Shown: positions 37,928 through 47,967 of the stretch, piece by piece
Layout of the letters: every line of letters starts with the position of its first letter
Position numbering within the stretch: position 1 is the first letter of the stretch
DNA from: Acidobacteriota bacterium
GTDB taxonomy: Bacteria; Acidobacteriota; Vicinamibacteria; Vicinamibacterales; JAKQTR01
DNA: 55,469 nt
Assembly (NCBI GenBank): GCA_026393675.1
Contig: JAPKZQ010000044.1
Span: 1 to 55,469, forward strand
Direction of reading: 5' to 3'
Notes under the pieces: model-generated
What the model was told of the DNA's origin: nothing
Databases searched by the model: none
Seen by the model: only the letters and a program-made list of their open reading frames with translations
Position numbers and translations under genes: made by a program

Positions 37928-40684
37928 ATGTCGTCTGACCGGGAAGCCGTTTCACTCAAACCGCCGTTCAAACCGCCCTCCAACGTGCTGGGGATCGATC
38001 GCCATCCGCTCGAGAATTTCTTCTCGCCGCGTACGGTGGCGGTGGTTGGCGCCACGGAGAAGGTCGGCAGCGTCGGCCGGACCATTCTCTGGAACCTCAT
38101 CACCAACCCGTTTGGGGGTACGGTCTTTCCGGTCAATCCGAAGCGATCCAGCATCCTCGGCATCAAGGCGTACCCCTCGCTGAAGGACGTGCCAGAAACG
38201 GTGGACCTGGCCGTCGTCGTGACGCCAGCTGGGGCGGCGCCAGACGTCATCAAGGAAGGCGTGGAGGCGGGCATCACGTCGACCGTCGTCATCTCGGCCG
38301 GCTTCAAGGAGATTGGTCCGGTTGGTGTCGAACTCGAGCGTCGGATTCTCGAAGAAGCAGCCAAAGGCGGCATGCGGGTCATCGGTCCCAACTGTCTGGG
38401 CGTGATGAGCCCGATTTCCGGCCTCAATGCCACCTTTGCGAGCAGCATGGCGCGCAGCGGGTCGGTCGGGTTCATCAGCCAGAGCGGCGCGCTCTGCACG
38501 GCCGTCCTCGACTGGAGCCACAAGATGTCGGTGGGCTTCAGCGCCTTTGTCTCGATCGGATCGATGGTGGATGTCGACTGGGGCGATCTGATCGGGTACC
38601 TCGGGCAGGATGCGCGGACCAGGAGCATTGTGCTGTACATGGAGTCGATTGGCGACGCGCGGTCGTTCCTGTCGGCGGCCCGTGAAGTTGCGCTCACCAA
38701 GCCGATCATCGTCATCAAGGCGGGGAAGACGCAGGCGGCGGCCAAGGCGGCCGCGTCGCATACCGGCGCGCTGGCCGGCAGCGACGAGGTGCTCGACGCG
38801 GCGTTCCGGCGCTCCGGCGTGCTGCGCGTCAAGACTATCGCCGAGCTGTTCTACATGGCCGAGGTGCTCGCCAAGCAGCCGCGCCCGAAAGGCCCGAGAC
38901 TCACCATCCTCACCAATGCCGGCGGGCCTGGAGTGCTCGCCTGCGATTCGCTCATCAGTCATGGCGGGGAACTGACCGCCATCTCGGATGAAGCGATGGC
39001 GGCCTACAACGAGTTGCTGCCGCCGCACTGGAGCCACAACAACCCCGTGGACATTCTCGGAGATGCCGAGCCCGAGCGGTATGCCAGAGCGCTCGACATC
39101 GCGGCCCGGGACGCGAACGCCGACGGGATGCTCGTCATCCTCACGCCCCAGGCGATGACCGATCCCACCCAGACCGCCGAGGCACTCAAGGCGCACGCGC
39201 GCCAGTACACCAAGCCGGTGCTGGCCAGCTGGATGGGCGGCGCGGATGTGGCGGCCGGAGAATCGATCCTCAACAAAGCCGGGATTCCGACGTTTTCCTA
39301 TCCCGACACCGCGGCGAAGACGTTCTCGTACATGTGGCGATACAGCGACAACCTCCGGGGGCTGTACGAGACGCCAGCGCTGCCGGAGGACATCGAGGGG
39401 ATCCCGGATCGCGACGCTGCCGCGCGCATCATCGGACATGCCCACTCCACCGGACGGACGCTGCTGGCCGAGCACGAGTCGAAGCAGTTGCTGGCGGCGT
39501 ACGGGATTCCGACGGTGCCGACGCGGATCGCCGTCGCGATTGACGAGGCCGTGCTCCACGCGGACAGCCTCGGTTATCCCGTCGTGCTGAAGCTCTACTC
39601 CGAGACGATCACCCACAAGACCGACGTCGGGGGTGTGCACCTGAATCTTCGAGACGCCGATGCCGTCTGTCGGGCCTGGCAGTCCATCAAGGCGTCGGTG
39701 ACCGAAAAAGCCGGGGCACAGCATTTCCTCGGCGTGACCGTTCAACCGATGGTCCAGTTCGAGGGCTACGAGCTCATCGTCGGGTGCAGCCTCGATGCGC
39801 AGTTCGGGCCGGTGCTCCTGGTCGGGGCTGGCGGCCAGCTGGTGGAGGTATTCAAGGACCGCTCGCTGGCACTGCCGCCGTTGACGACGACCCTGGCACG
39901 GCGGATGCTGGAACGCACCCAGATCTACTCGGCGCTGAAGGGCGTGCGCGGGAGGGCGCCGGTGGACCTGGCCGCGCTCGATGAACTGCTGGTGCGCTTC
40001 AGTCAGCTGGTGGTCGAGCAGCGCTACATCAAGGAGATCGACATCAACCCGTTGAAAGTGTCGGCCGAACAGTTCGTCGCGCTCGACGCGCGGGTGGTGC
40101 TCCACGGCGCGGACGTCAAGCCGGAGGCGCTGCCGCGGCTCGCGATTCGCCCGTATCCGCGTCGCTACGTGCGCGAGGCGACGCTCAAGTCCGGGGCGGC
40201 CGTCACGATCCGTCCCATCCGCCCCGAAGACGAACCGTTGATGGTGACATTCCACGAAGGACTGTCGGAACGCAGCGTGTACCTGCGGTACTTCCACCTG
40301 CTGAAGCTCGGGAGCCGCGTCACCCACGAACGGCTGACGCGCATCTGCTTCATCGACTACGACCGCGAGATGGCGCTGGTGGCCGAGATCCGCGATCCGC
40401 AGACCGGGGAGCGCGAGATTATCGGCGTGGCACGTCTGCACAAGATCCACGGCACCAATGACGGCGAGTTTTCCATCCTCGTGATCGATCGCTACCAGAG
40501 ACAGCGCCTCGGGTCCGAGCTGATGCGGCAGCTGATCGAGATCGCGCGTGGGGAAGGCTTGTCGCGCCTACGCGCCGACGTGCTGACTGAGAACACCGAC
40601 ATGCAGCGCATGTGCGAGAAGCTCGGCATCATCATCCGCAGGACCGACGACCCGCAGTTGGTGGCCGCGGAGATGTGGCTGTAA
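37928..40684 (+). CDS. ADP-forming acyl-CoA synthetase-GNAT acetyltransferase fusion (Pat-like)
   Basis: A 918-residue protein. The CoA-binding Rossmann domain ([15 protein letters not shown]), the flavodoxin-like domains with SQSGALCTA and the loop ASHTGALAG (H278), the ATP-grasp domain with [14 protein letters not shown] (H563) and a C-terminal GNAT domain (about 750-918, with [19 protein letters not shown]) follow in order. This is the architecture of PatZ/YfiQ protein lysine acetyltransferases. Here the histidine positions of an active synthetase appear kept, so the synthetase part may work. It starts 15 bases after the large hydrogenase gene and is in the same operon, which suggests acetylation or energy-state control of the hydrogenase or linked acetate metabolism. 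Confidence 0.85.
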   Translation: MSSDREAVSLKPPFKPPSNVLGIDRHPLENFFSPRTVAVVGATEKVGSVGRTILWNLITNPFGGTVFPVNPKRSSILGIKAYPSLKDVPETVDLAVVVTPAGAAPDVIKEGVEAGITSTVVISAGFKEIGPVGVELERRILEEAAKGGMRVIGPNCLGVMSPISGLNATFASSMARSGSVGFISQSGALCTAVLDWSHKMSVGFSAFVSIGSMVDVDWGDLIGYLGQDARTRSIVLYMESIGDARSFLSAAREVALTKPIIVIKAGKTQAAAKAAASHTGALAGSDEVLDAAFRRSGVLRVKTIAELFYMAEVLAKQPRPKGPRLTILTNAGGPGVLACDSLISHGGELTAISDEAMAAYNELLPPHWSHNNPVDILGDAEPERYARALDIAARDANADGMLVILTPQAMTDPTQTAEALKAHARQYTKPVLASWMGGADVAAGESILNKAGIPTFSYPDTAAKTFSYMWRYSDNLRGLYETPALPEDIEGIPDRDAAARIIGHAHSTGRTLLAEHESKQLLAAYGIPTVPTRIAVAIDEAVLHADSLGYPVVLKLYSETITHKTDVGGVHLNLRDADAVCRAWQSIKASVTEKAGAQHFLGVTVQPMVQFEGYELIVGCSLDAQFGPVLLVGAGGQLVEVFKDRSLALPPLTTTLARRMLERTQIYSALKGVRGRAPVDLAALDELLVRFSQLVVEQRYIKEIDINPLKVSAEQFVALDARVVLHGADVKPEALPRLAIRPYPRRYVREATLKSGAAVTIRPIRPEDEPLMVTFHEGLSERSVYLRYFHLLKLGSRVTHERLTRICFIDYDREMALVAEIRDPQTGEREIIGVARLHKIHGTNDGEFSILVIDRYQRQRLGSELMRQLIEIARGEGLSRLRADVLTENTDMQRMCEKLGIIIRRTDDPQLVAAEMWL

Positions 40685-40704
40685 GGGCGCAATGAATTAC
40701 GCCC
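40685..40704. repeat. Hairpin of the GGGCGC…GCGCCC family
   Basis: GGGCGCAATGAATTACGCCC starts directly after the stop at 40682-40684 and can pair GGGCG with CGCCC across AATGAATT. It is related to 142-161 and 27943-28012. Confidence 0.5.
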
Positions 40705-40717
40705 GCGTGAGCCAATC

Positions 40718-41242
40718 GTGACCTCGACTCCCGACTCCCGACTCCCGACTCCCGAACCCCGAACCCCGAATCCCGGTCAGGTGCTGGTGATCGGCATCGG
40801 CAACGAGTTCCGCCGAGATGACGGGGTGGGCATTGCCGTCGCACGGTCGATCAGGGCCCTCGCGCTGCCCGGCGTCGAGGTGTACGAACGTTGCGGCGAG
40901 GGCACCGATCTGATCGCGTCGTGGTGCGATCGCCCCTTCGTCTTCGTTATCGATGCGGTCAGTTCCGGCGCGCCGGTCGGAACCGTCCACAGATTCGAAC
41001 TCGCAGGGGGGCAGGCCGTTGTCCCCATCCCTCCCGCGCGCGTCTTTCGCGGGACGTCCCACCAGATTGGCCTGGGCGAGGCCATTGAACTCGGCAGGCT
41101 GCTCGGGCAGCTTCCGTCACGACTGGTGGTCTACGGTATCGAGAGCGCGGAATTCCGCGACGGGGTCGGGTTGTCCACGCTGGTTGAGCAGGCCGCCGCC
41201 GAGGTCGTCGCTCGCGTCACGGCCGACTGCGCGGCGTTATGA
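40718..41242 (+). CDS. Hydrogenase maturation protease (HyaD/HycI family)
   Basis: A 174-residue endopeptidase expected to remove the C-terminal tail of the large hydrogenase subunit after nickel insertion. The metal-sensing residues are visible: [13 protein letters not shown] near the start, [13 protein letters not shown] in the middle, and the histidine in [11 protein letters not shown]. The first 20 residues ([19 protein letters not shown]) are encoded by seven heptanucleotide repeat units at 40726-40774 and are not homologous to the family, which normally begins at about V22. A GTG at 40781 would give the normal start but has no ribosome-binding site. The gene closes the hydrogenase operon. 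Confidence 0.85.
   Translation: MTSTPDSRLPTPEPRTPNPGQVLVIGIGNEFRRDDGVGIAVARSIRALALPGVEVYERCGEGTDLIASWCDRPFVFVIDAVSSGAPVGTVHRFELAGGQAVVPIPPARVFRGTSHQIGLGEAIELGRLLGQLPSRLVVYGIESAEFRDGVGLSTLVEQAAAEVVARVTADCAAL
40726..40774. repeat. Heptanucleotide tandem repeat inside the protease 5' end
   Basis: Four units GACTCCC, two GAACCCC and one GAATCCC follow without gaps. The family is the same as at 2513-2540. Because seven is not a multiple of three, changes in copy number would shift the frame of the protease if translation starts at 40718. Confidence 0.85.
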
Positions 41243-43395
41243 GAAATGGGGTCAGACCCCAATTCTCGCGCCAAACCCAGCCGCAGCAACGCCAGCGACT
41301 GAGCACCCAGGGGATAGACAGACGCATCGGCGCCAGCGCTGATCGCGGGCGGCGTGCCGTTGGTGTCGAACAGGCACGTCCACGTGCGTCCCTCCGCTGA
41401 TGGCGGGAGGGTAAAGCGGATGGGCGCGACGTCGGCATTCAGCAGGATGAGCAGCGTATCGTCGCGGACTGGGGCGCCACGGTCGTCGAGTTCCGCAATC
41501 GCGTCCCCGGCCAGCATGGCGCCGAGCGAGCGGGCCTGGAATGCGTTCCACGTGGCATCGGTCATCTCGCGCCCGACCGGATCGAACCACAGAATGTCGG
41601 TGACGTGTTGACCGCGACCGCCGCGGCCCTGGAAAAACGTCCGACGGTGCAGGATGGGATGACTGGTGCGGAGCCGGACGAGGTCACGGACAAACGTCAG
41701 CAGGTCGGCCTGCTCGCGGCTCAGGTTCCAGTCGAGCCAGCTGATCTCGTTATCCTGGCAGTAGGCGTTGTTGTTGCCGCGCTGTGTCCGGCCGAACTCG
41801 TCACCCGCGCAGATCATCGGCACGCCTTGCGACAGCAGCAGCGTCGCCAGCAGATTGCGCATCTGCCGGGCACGCAGCGCCAGCACGGCGGCATCATTGG
41901 TTGGCCCTTCCACGCCGCAGTTGCAGCTCAGGTTGTTCGCCTCGCCGTCGTAATTGCCTTCGCCATTCGCCTCGTTGCGCTTCGCCTGGTAGCTGACCAG
42001 ATCGCGCAGCGTGAACCCGTCGTGTGATGTCAGAAAGTTGATGCTCGCGTAGGGACGTCGGCCGCCCTGCGCGTACAGGTCGCTGCTGCCCGCCAGCCGG
42101 CTGGCCAGTTCAGAAACCTGCCCGCCCTCGCCGCGCCAGAAGCGACGGACCAGATCGCGGTACCGGCCGTTCCATTCCGTCCCGCCGGCGGGGAAGTTGC
42201 CGACCTGATATCCGCCCTCGCCCAGGTCCCACGGTTCGGCAATCAACTTGACCTGCGAGAGAACCGGATCCTGCTGGATGATGTCGAAGAACGATCCGAG
42301 TTTGTCGACCTCGAACAGCTCGCGAGCCAAGGCGCTTGCCAGATCGAACCGGAAACCGTCGACGTGCATGTCGACGACCCAGTACCGAAGGCTGTCCATG
42401 ATGAGCTGCAGCACGCGCGGGTGGCGCATGTTCAGCGTGTTGCCGCAGCCGGTGAAGTCCTGGTACAGACGCGGATTGCCGGGCATCAGCCGGTAGTACG
42501 ACGCGTTGTCGACGCCGCGCATCGAGAGGGTCGGCCCGACGTGATCGCCTTCGGCCGTGTGGTTGTACACCACGTCGAGAATAACCTCGAGACCCGCTTC
42601 GTGCAGCGCCCGCACCATCATCTTGAACTCGCGCACCGCCGCCATGCGCCCCCTGGCCGAGGCGTAGCGGACGTCGGGCGCGAAGTAGGCCAGCGAGTTG
42701 TAGCCCCAGTAGTTGGTGAGACCGCGCGAGACGAGGTCGCGATCGGTGGCGTGGAGATGGACCGGCATCAGCTCCACCGCGGTGACGCCGAGCTCCTTCA
42801 TGTGCTGCAGGGCCGCGTCCGACGACACGCCCAGGTACGTGCCCCGCAGCGACTCGGGCACGCCCGGATGGCGGTACGTGAAGCCCTTGACGTGCAGCTC
42901 GTAGATGATCGTCTTGTGCCACGGCGTGCGCGGCCGGCGATCGTCGCCCCACGTGAAGGCGGGGTCGATGACCGCCCCAAGCGGCGCCACCGCCGCGTTG
43001 TCACGCGTGTCTGGCGTCAGGTCCTGCTGGCTCGCGTCGCGGTCGACTCCGTAGATCGCATCGTCCCACTGCAGCTTCCGGCCGATCGCCTTGGCGTACG
43101 GGTCGAGCAGGATCTTCGCGGGATTGAACCGATGGCCATCCTGCGGCGCATACGGGCCGTGCACCCGATAGCCGTAGAGTTGCCCGGGTCTGACGTCCGG
43201 GAAGTAGCCGTGCCAGACGTGATCGGTCCGCTCGGGCAGCCGGACGCGCACCGTCTCGCGCGCGTCGGCGGCCGAGTCGAACAGGCAGAGATCAACCGCC
43301 GTCGCGTGTTCCGAGAACAGAGCGAAGTTCACGCCCAGGCCGTTCCACGTCGCGCCAAGCGGATGCGACCGGCCGGGCCACGCACGCATGGTCAT
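41131..43395 (-). CDS. glgX: Glycogen debranching enzyme GlgX
   Basis: A 754-residue GH13 isoamylase-type enzyme that hydrolyses alpha-1,6 branch points of phosphorylase-trimmed glycogen. It has an N-terminal CBM48 domain ([17 protein letters not shown]) and catalytic regions [20 protein letters not shown] (nucleophile Asp), LIAEPWDLG (acid Glu) and LTSHDGFTL. After the usual end near SLALLRL the frame runs on for about 45 residues through an inverted repeat and antisense to the last 112 bases of the protease gene. The start at 43395 overlaps the LemA stop (ATGA), so the two are translationally coupled; an ATG two codons later is possible. Confidence 0.92.
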   Translation of the reverse strand: MTMRAWPGRSHPLGATWNGLGVNFALFSEHATAVDLCLFDSAADARETVRVRLPERTDHVWHGYFPDVRPGQLYGYRVHGPYAPQDGHRFNPAKILLDPYAKAIGRKLQWDDAIYGVDRDASQQDLTPDTRDNAAVAPLGAVIDPAFTWGDDRRPRTPWHKTIIYELHVKGFTYRHPGVPESLRGTYLGVSSDAALQHMKELGVTAVELMPVHLHATDRDLVSRGLTNYWGYNSLAYFAPDVRYASARGRMAAVREFKMMVRALHEAGLEVILDVVYNHTAEGDHVGPTLSMRGVDNASYYRLMPGNPRLYQDFTGCGNTLNMRHPRVLQLIMDSLRYWVVDMHVDGFRFDLASALARELFEVDKLGSFFDIIQQDPVLSQVKLIAEPWDLGEGGYQVGNFPAGGTEWNGRYRDLVRRFWRGEGGQVSELASRLAGSSDLYAQGGRRPYASINFLTSHDGFTLRDLVSYQAKRNEANGEGNYDGEANNLSCNCGVEGPTNDAAVLALRARQMRNLLATLLLSQGVPMICAGDEFGRTQRGNNNAYCQDNEISWLDWNLSREQADLLTFVRDLVRLRTSHPILHRRTFFQGRGGRGQHVTDILWFDPVGREMTDATWNAFQARSLGAMLAGDAIAELDDRGAPVRDDTLLILLNADVAPIRFTLPPSAEGRTWTCLFDTNGTPPAISAGADASVYPLGAQSLALLRLGLARELGSDPISHNAAQSAVTRATTSAAACSTSVDNPTPSRNSALSIP
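41241..41267. repeat. Inverted repeat between convergent genes
   Basis: GAGAAATGGGG (41241-41251) and CCCCAATTCTC (41257-41267) pair with one mismatch around TCAGA; the core reads GGGGTCAGACCCC. It begins inside the protease stop codon and lies within the extended GlgX frame. It is related in sequence to the long repeat at 9576-9646 and may end transcripts from both sides. Confidence 0.65.
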
Positions 43396-43949
43396 TTGCC
43401 GAAATTGACCGTCGGGACCTTCTTCGCCTCGGGGGGTGTCTGGAAGTAGGGGTATTCCTTGAAGCGGAACATCGACGCCGTGATGTTCGAGGGGAACTCG
43501 CGGCGCTTGGTGTTGTACGCCTGGACCTTCTCGTTGTACCGCATCCGTTCGACGGCGATGCGATTCTCGGTGCCGGACAACTCGTCCATCAACCGGTTGA
43601 ACGACTCGTTGGCCTTGAGCTGCGGATAATTCTCGACCACCATCAGCAATCGCGCCAGCGCGGACGACTGCTCGTTGGCCGCGGCCATCTTGGCCTCGGG
43701 CGTGCTGGCACCCGCCAGTTTCGCCCGCGAGGCGGCGACGGCCTCGAAGACTTCCTTCTCGTGGCTCGCGTAGCCCTTGACCGTGTTCACCAGGTTTGGA
43801 ATCAGGTCGTTTCGGCGCTGAAGCTGGTTCTCGACCTGCGACCACTGGCTCTTGATGGCCTCTTCCTGGCCGACAAACGTGTTGTACGAGCATCCCGACA
43901 GCGCCATCGCCGTCAGGACGATGCAGGCATTGATAATCAGTCGTCTCAT
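43392..43949 (-). CDS. lemA: LemA-family lipoprotein
   Basis: A 185-residue LemA protein. The lipoprotein signal has the lipobox ALSGC, with the Cys near residue 20. The core is a helical bundle with the family motif [22 protein letters not shown] and the later [34 protein letters not shown]. Its role is not defined, but LemA and TPM proteins are often encoded together, as here. The start at 43949 puts MRRL at the signal peptide with GGATGG upstream; starts three and ten codons earlier exist. Its stop overlaps the glgX start. Confidence 0.88.
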   Translation of the reverse strand: MRRLIINACIVLTAMALSGCSYNTFVGQEEAIKSQWSQVENQLQRRNDLIPNLVNTVKGYASHEKEVFEAVAASRAKLAGASTPEAKMAAANEQSSALARLLMVVENYPQLKANESFNRLMDELSGTENRIAVERMRYNEKVQAYNTKRREFPSNITASMFRFKEYPYFQTPPEAKKVPTVNFGK

Positions 43950-44014
43950 CGTGTCCATCCAGATGTCGATTGCATTCATTCTACGCGTTTAGGGGCGTGC
44001 CGGATGTCTGGTGG

Positions 44015-44851
44015 CTACCAGCTCGACCCGCCGCCGCCCCCGCCACTGCCGCCTCCGCCAAACCCGCCAAATCCACCCCCGCCGCCAAACCCACCACCGC
44101 CGAATCCTCCCACGCCGCCGGTCCACCCGCTCCACCCCCCGCCACCCCAGCGATTCGACCGGCGCACCGAGGATGGCGAGATGAACCACCCGATGATTCT
44201 TGCGATGCCAAAGAGGAGCACCAGAATGATGATGCCGATCGACGGTAACCCGGTCGAGCGCGTCGACGGCCGCTGGCTCACGGGCGCGGGCCGGCGTACG
44301 CCGCCGACTGAGACCCCTCGCGCATCCGCGATATGGAGCGCGAAGTACTCGACGCCGGCGCGCAGGCCCTGACCATACTCTCCGCGCTTGAAGCTGGGCG
44401 TCATGACCTGCCGGCTGACGTCGCCCGCGTACCCGTCAGTGATGATCTCTTCGAGGCCGTAGCCCACCTCAACCCAGACCTGCCGCTCCTTGATCGCGAG
44501 CAGCACCAGCAGGCCGTTGTCCTTGCCCTTCTTGCCGATGCCCGAGCCTCTGTTTGCGAACATCTTGACGGCGAGTTCCTTCGCATCCGCGTACGGGACC
44601 ACCGTCGCGACGGTGGCGACAATCATGGTGTCGCCCGTCGCCGCGAGCAGATCGCGAATCGTGCGGTCCATCGCGACCTTGCTCTGTCCGTCGATCACGT
44701 TGGCGAAGTCGTTGATCGGGGCCGTGAGCGGCGGGGGCGGCGGCTGGGCATGACTCGGGCGAGCCACGCCAGCGCAGATGCCAAGCGTCATCACGATCGT
44801 GATGAACCCGGACGCGAGAGAGCGACCGCGAGAGGTCATGCGAGGGGCCAT
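44015..44851 (-). CDS. TPM-domain membrane protein (YgcG-like)
   Basis: A 278-residue protein with a signal peptide (about 1-35), a TPM domain (about 45-165; PINDFANVIDG, KDNGLLVLLAIKERQVWVEVGYGLE) and one membrane segment (IGIIILVLLFGIARIIGWF). The tail is Gly/Trp/Phe-rich (GGGGWSGWTGGVGGFG… ending GGGGSSW), low-complexity and surface-exposed. TPM proteins act in the periplasm; some bear phosphatase activity, others assist membrane-protein repair. The start at 44851 is one base after the preceding gene's stop. LemA follows after 65 bases. Confidence 0.85.
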   Translation of the reverse strand: MAPRMTSRGRSLASGFITIVMTLGICAGVARPSHAQPPPPPLTAPINDFANVIDGQSKVAMDRTIRDLLAATGDTMIVATVATVVPYADAKELAVKMFANRGSGIGKKGKDNGLLVLLAIKERQVWVEVGYGLEEIITDGYAGDVSRQVMTPSFKRGEYGQGLRAGVEYFALHIADARGVSVGGVRRPAPVSQRPSTRSTGLPSIGIIILVLLFGIARIIGWFISPSSVRRSNRWGGGGWSGWTGGVGGFGGGGFGGGGGFGGFGGGGSGGGGGGSSW

Positions 44852-44852
44852 C

Positions 44853-45593
44853 TCACGCCTGCCACGCATCAACATAGTGCACTAGGCGTTCGACCACGTG
44901 GATGTACGCCGGATAGAGACTCTGCGCGTCGGTGGCGCTGATGCCCTTCGATCCACCAGCCGCCAGGACCTGTTGTACGACTCCGGGCGTGAGGCCCACC
45001 GTGGCTTCGAGGTGGCCCGCGAACCGGGCGGCATCCGTGACGTCGACGCCCTCGAGACGGGCCATGCTCACCAGCAGCAGCCGGAACGGACGCGCCGACG
45101 CCTGGATGATAGCCCCAAGTTCTCGAGGCTGAGCCGCAGCCTGGATGTAACCTTCACGCAGATGCAGCAGATGACTGCGCGCCTGGACCTCGCACGCCCG
45201 ACGAATATCGGCCGGAGCTACGGTCAATCCCGCCAGCACATCGGTGCCGAAGACGACGCGGTGATGGGCGAGGATCTCGCCGAGTTCGAGCGGGAACGCA
45301 TCAAGCGACCGTGCGAGCTCGGACCCCGGTATCAGGAGCGGTGTCGCCAGTCCACGTCGCTTCCACGTGCTGGCGAGGTTGGCGCACGCGCGCAGATCGC
45401 TGGCGTCAATCGACTCGACGATCACCAGCGTGTGAACGTGGCCATGCGCCTCTCCAGCCGCACCGCCCGTCAGCGCCTCGGCCTCTCCATTGCCGCCGTA
45501 GATCGACACGGACTGGAGCCGCTTGCCGAAGATGGTGTCGAGTTCGTGGAGGAGCTTGATGACGGGTTCGGGAATGGTCTCTGGGTCTGCCAT
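44853..45593 (-). CDS. Degenerate nucleotidyltransferase-like protein
   Basis: A 246-residue protein. Near the start SVSIYGGNGEAEAL followed by GHVHTLVIVESID has the shape of a minimal nucleotidyltransferase core (GS motif strand, then a strand that should carry DxD), but the aspartates are absent (HVHTLVIVE), so catalysis is unlikely. A helical region follows (about 120-246) with no known motif. It is the first gene of the operon leading to TPM, LemA and GlgX. Assignment is by pattern only. Confidence 0.5.
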   Translation of the reverse strand: MADPETIPEPVIKLLHELDTIFGKRLQSVSIYGGNGEAEALTGGAAGEAHGHVHTLVIVESIDASDLRACANLASTWKRRGLATPLLIPGSELARSLDAFPLELGEILAHHRVVFGTDVLAGLTVAPADIRRACEVQARSHLLHLREGYIQAAAQPRELGAIIQASARPFRLLLVSMARLEGVDVTDAARFAGHLEATVGLTPGVVQQVLAAGGSKGISATDAQSLYPAYIHVVERLVHYVDAWQA

Positions 45594-45658
45594 AGGCTCT
45601 ATTCTACTAAGTCATACGAGAAAAGACGCCGTCGGGGTTCAAGACGCGGGAAGGACTG

Positions 45659-45664
45659 GTAGAA
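45659..45664 (+). promoter_or_regulatory. Candidate -10 box of a leaderless yvcK-like transcript
   Basis: TAGAAT lies seven bases before the ATG at 45672. That distance places the transcription start at or next to the start codon. No ribosome-binding site is present upstream of the gene, which fits leaderless translation. The -35 region is weak (GGTTCA at about 45636). Confidence 0.4.
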
Positions 45665-45671
45665 TCCCCGC

Positions 45672-46679
45672 ATGCGCCTCCGGATCATCAAAGTCGGCTG
45701 CTTCGGCGGGGGAACGGGGCTGCCGAGCGTGCTGGGCGGATTGAAGCGGAATCCCTGGATCGACCTCAACGCCATCGTCACGATGTTTGACAGCGGCGGA
45801 AGCTCGGGCCAGCTTCGGGACGAACTGGGTGTGTTGCCCCCGGGCGACATCCTGAAGTGTGCACTGACATTGGCCCGCAACGAGCGCGAGGCGCGGCGGG
45901 TGCTGCTGTCGCGCTTGCCGACGCTCGAGGACTCGCGGCTGGCCGGGCACACCGGCGGCAATCTGCTGCTGTCGATGATGGAGCGCTACAGCGGCAACTT
46001 CATGGCCGCCGTCGAAGGCCTGCGCTCGCTGCTTGGCTGCAAGGGCCGCGTGTGGCCGGTGAGCATCGATCAGGCATCGCTCTGCGCGCGCTACGCCGAT
46101 GGTCACGTGACGAAGGGCGAGAACCAGATCGATGCGCGCCAGACGGCCGGGCATGTGATCCAGGATATCTGGCTCGAGCCGGAGGTCAGTATTCACGCGC
46201 AGGTGGCTGCGGCCGTGCAGGATCTGGACGCGGTGGTGATTGGCCCCGGCAGTTTCTACACGAGTCTGCTGCCCGTGCTCGCCGTGCAGGGCATGGCCGA
46301 GGCCCTGGCACCGGTTCCTGGCCCGATCGTGCTCGTGGCCAACCTGCTCACGGAAGGGCGTGGCATGGACGGATTCACGGCGGCCGATGAGGTGAGCCGG
46401 ATCGAGTCGTTCATCAAACGCCGCGTCGATGCGGTCGTGTTCAACGAAGGTCGGCCATCAGCCGACGTGCTCGCGCGGTACGGCGCCGAACACAAGCGGC
46501 CGCTCGAACTCGGCTCGCTGCCCGACCATTGCCGGCTTGTCAGCGGCACGTTCTGGCGGCGGGACATCGCGCGTCACGATCGGCCGAGACTGGGGCACGC
46601 GCTGTGGGCGGTACTGGCCGGTTCGCTGGGCGCCGCGCGCCCCAGGGAGGCCGGCGAGGCCGTGACCACCCATGGATGA
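45672..46679 (+). CDS. yvcK: YvcK/CofD-like gluconeogenesis-factor protein
   Basis: A 335-residue protein of the YvcK/YbhK family. The nucleotide-binding loop VGCFGGGTGLPSVLGGLK and the segment TMFDSGGSSGQLRDELGVLPPGD are diagnostic, as are GHTGGNLLL and VIGPGSFYTSLLPVL. Family members bind UDP-sugars and support growth on gluconeogenic carbon sources and cell-shape control in some bacteria. Length is normal for the short form. It overlaps the next start by eight bases. Confidence 0.9.
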   Translation: MRLRIIKVGCFGGGTGLPSVLGGLKRNPWIDLNAIVTMFDSGGSSGQLRDELGVLPPGDILKCALTLARNEREARRVLLSRLPTLEDSRLAGHTGGNLLLSMMERYSGNFMAAVEGLRSLLGCKGRVWPVSIDQASLCARYADGHVTKGENQIDARQTAGHVIQDIWLEPEVSIHAQVAAAVQDLDAVVIGPGSFYTSLLPVLAVQGMAEALAPVPGPIVLVANLLTEGRGMDGFTAADEVSRIESFIKRRVDAVVFNEGRPSADVLARYGAEHKRPLELGSLPDHCRLVSGTFWRRDIARHDRPRLGHALWAVLAGSLGAARPREAGEAVTTHG

Positions 46680-47928
46680 CGCCACGCTTCGCGACCTCGG
46701 ATTGCTGCTGGCGATGTGTGGCGGCGCAGCGGTCGGGGTCGAGCGCGAGCGGTCGGGCCATCTCAAAGGCCAGGAGGGTCGTTTTGCCGGCGTGCGGACC
46801 TTCACGCTGCTCGGGGGCTTGGGCGGCGGCGCGGGATGGCTCTACGCCGCTAATCTCACATGGCTCGGGGTCGTGCTGCTAGCGAGCGGGGCGATGATGG
46901 CGCTGCTCGCGTACGCGGCCGCGTCGCGCGAGCACGACATCGATGGCACCACCGAGGTGGCCGCGCTGGTCACCTTGATGGCCGGCGTCTTTGCCGGAGC
47001 GGGGCAGGCTCGCCTGGCTGGCGCGATCATCGCCGTCACCGTGCTGATCCTGGTAGAGAAGTCGCGAATGCACGACTTCGTCGATCGGATGGACGAGATG
47101 GCAATGCGCGCCGCCATTCGATTTACAGTGATGGCCGTCGTCATCCTCCCAATGCTGCCCGAAGGCCCGTACGGTCCGCTCGGCGGATTCCGGCCACGCC
47201 AACTGTGGATGTTCGTGCTGTTTTTTTCGGGCCTCAGCTTTATCGGCTACGTGGCGCGCATGTTTGTGGGCGCGCGGCAGGGATATCTCATCGCCGGGCT
47301 GCTTGGCGGAATGGTGTCGTCGACGAGCGTGACGCTGACGTTTGCGCGGGCGAGCCGGACCGAAGATACGCAGGTCGGCGCGCCACTCGGCTATGGGGTG
47401 ATCGGGGCGTGTACCGTCATGTTCGTGCGCATCGTGGCGGCCACGGCCGTGCTGTCGATGACGCTGATGCTCACCATCCTGCCGTACATCGTGGCGCCTT
47501 TTCTGGTTGGTCTCGTGGGCGTGCTGATCGGCTGGCGCCGGAAGCAGGAGGAGCGTCACGAAATCGAGACGCACCAGAATCCGCTCCAATTCTCGGCTGC
47601 GCTCCAGATGGCGGTTCTCTTCCAGGTCGTCATGTTCGTCGTGGACGCGGTTCGAGCCGCGTGGGGCGATGTCGGCGTCATCGTGTCGGGCGCACTGCTC
47701 GGCTTCGCCGACGTCGACGCGCTGCTGCTCTCGATGGCGAAGAACGCGTCGACCTCCGGTTTCGCCGCGACATCGGCGCTGGCTGTGGCCGCTGGGGCCC
47801 TCTCGAACACACTGCTCAAGCTGGGCTTCGCGCTGGCGGTTTCGCGGCCGCCGTTCCGCCGCGTCGTCGGCATCGGACTCGGCGCCATGGCGCTGGCCGC
47901 CCTCGCGTCGATTCTGCTGGTCAGATAG
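46672..47928 (+). CDS. MgtC/SapB N-terminal domain plus DUF4010 membrane protein
   Basis: A 418-residue integral membrane protein. The N-terminal third is MgtC-like (LLLAMCGGAAVGVERERSGHLKGQEGRFAGVRTFTLLG); the remainder has about seven further membrane segments and matches the DUF4010 arrangement (RQGYLIAGLLGGMVSSTSVTLTFARAS). Overlap with yvcK suggests one transcript. Function unknown; MgtC-like proteins are linked to magnesium stress or ATP homeostasis. Confidence 0.88.
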   Translation: MDDATLRDLGLLLAMCGGAAVGVERERSGHLKGQEGRFAGVRTFTLLGGLGGGAGWLYAANLTWLGVVLLASGAMMALLAYAAASREHDIDGTTEVAALVTLMAGVFAGAGQARLAGAIIAVTVLILVEKSRMHDFVDRMDEMAMRAAIRFTVMAVVILPMLPEGPYGPLGGFRPRQLWMFVLFFSGLSFIGYVARMFVGARQGYLIAGLLGGMVSSTSVTLTFARASRTEDTQVGAPLGYGVIGACTVMFVRIVAATAVLSMTLMLTILPYIVAPFLVGLVGVLIGWRRKQEERHEIETHQNPLQFSAALQMAVLFQVVMFVVDAVRAAWGDVGVIVSGALLGFADVDALLLSMAKNASTSGFAATSALAVAAGALSNTLLKLGFALAVSRPPFRRVVGIGLGAMALAALASILLVR

Positions 47929-47947
47929 TGCGAACCTGCGCAGTTCG

Positions 47948-47965
47948 TTCAGGCGGACGCCTGAA
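47948..47965. terminator. Stem-loop between convergent genes
   Basis: TTCAGGCG (47948-47955) and CGCCTGAA (47958-47965) are complementary with a two-base spacer, between the MgtC-type gene and hicA. The TT/AA ends are short, so termination strength is uncertain. Confidence 0.5.
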
Positions 47966-47967
47966 GA

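Noticed and set aside
44030-44170. G-quadruplex or triplex element in the G-rich sense strand of the TPM gene
   Set aside because: The bias is explained by the encoded Gly/Trp/Phe-rich tail, which is normal for TPM proteins.
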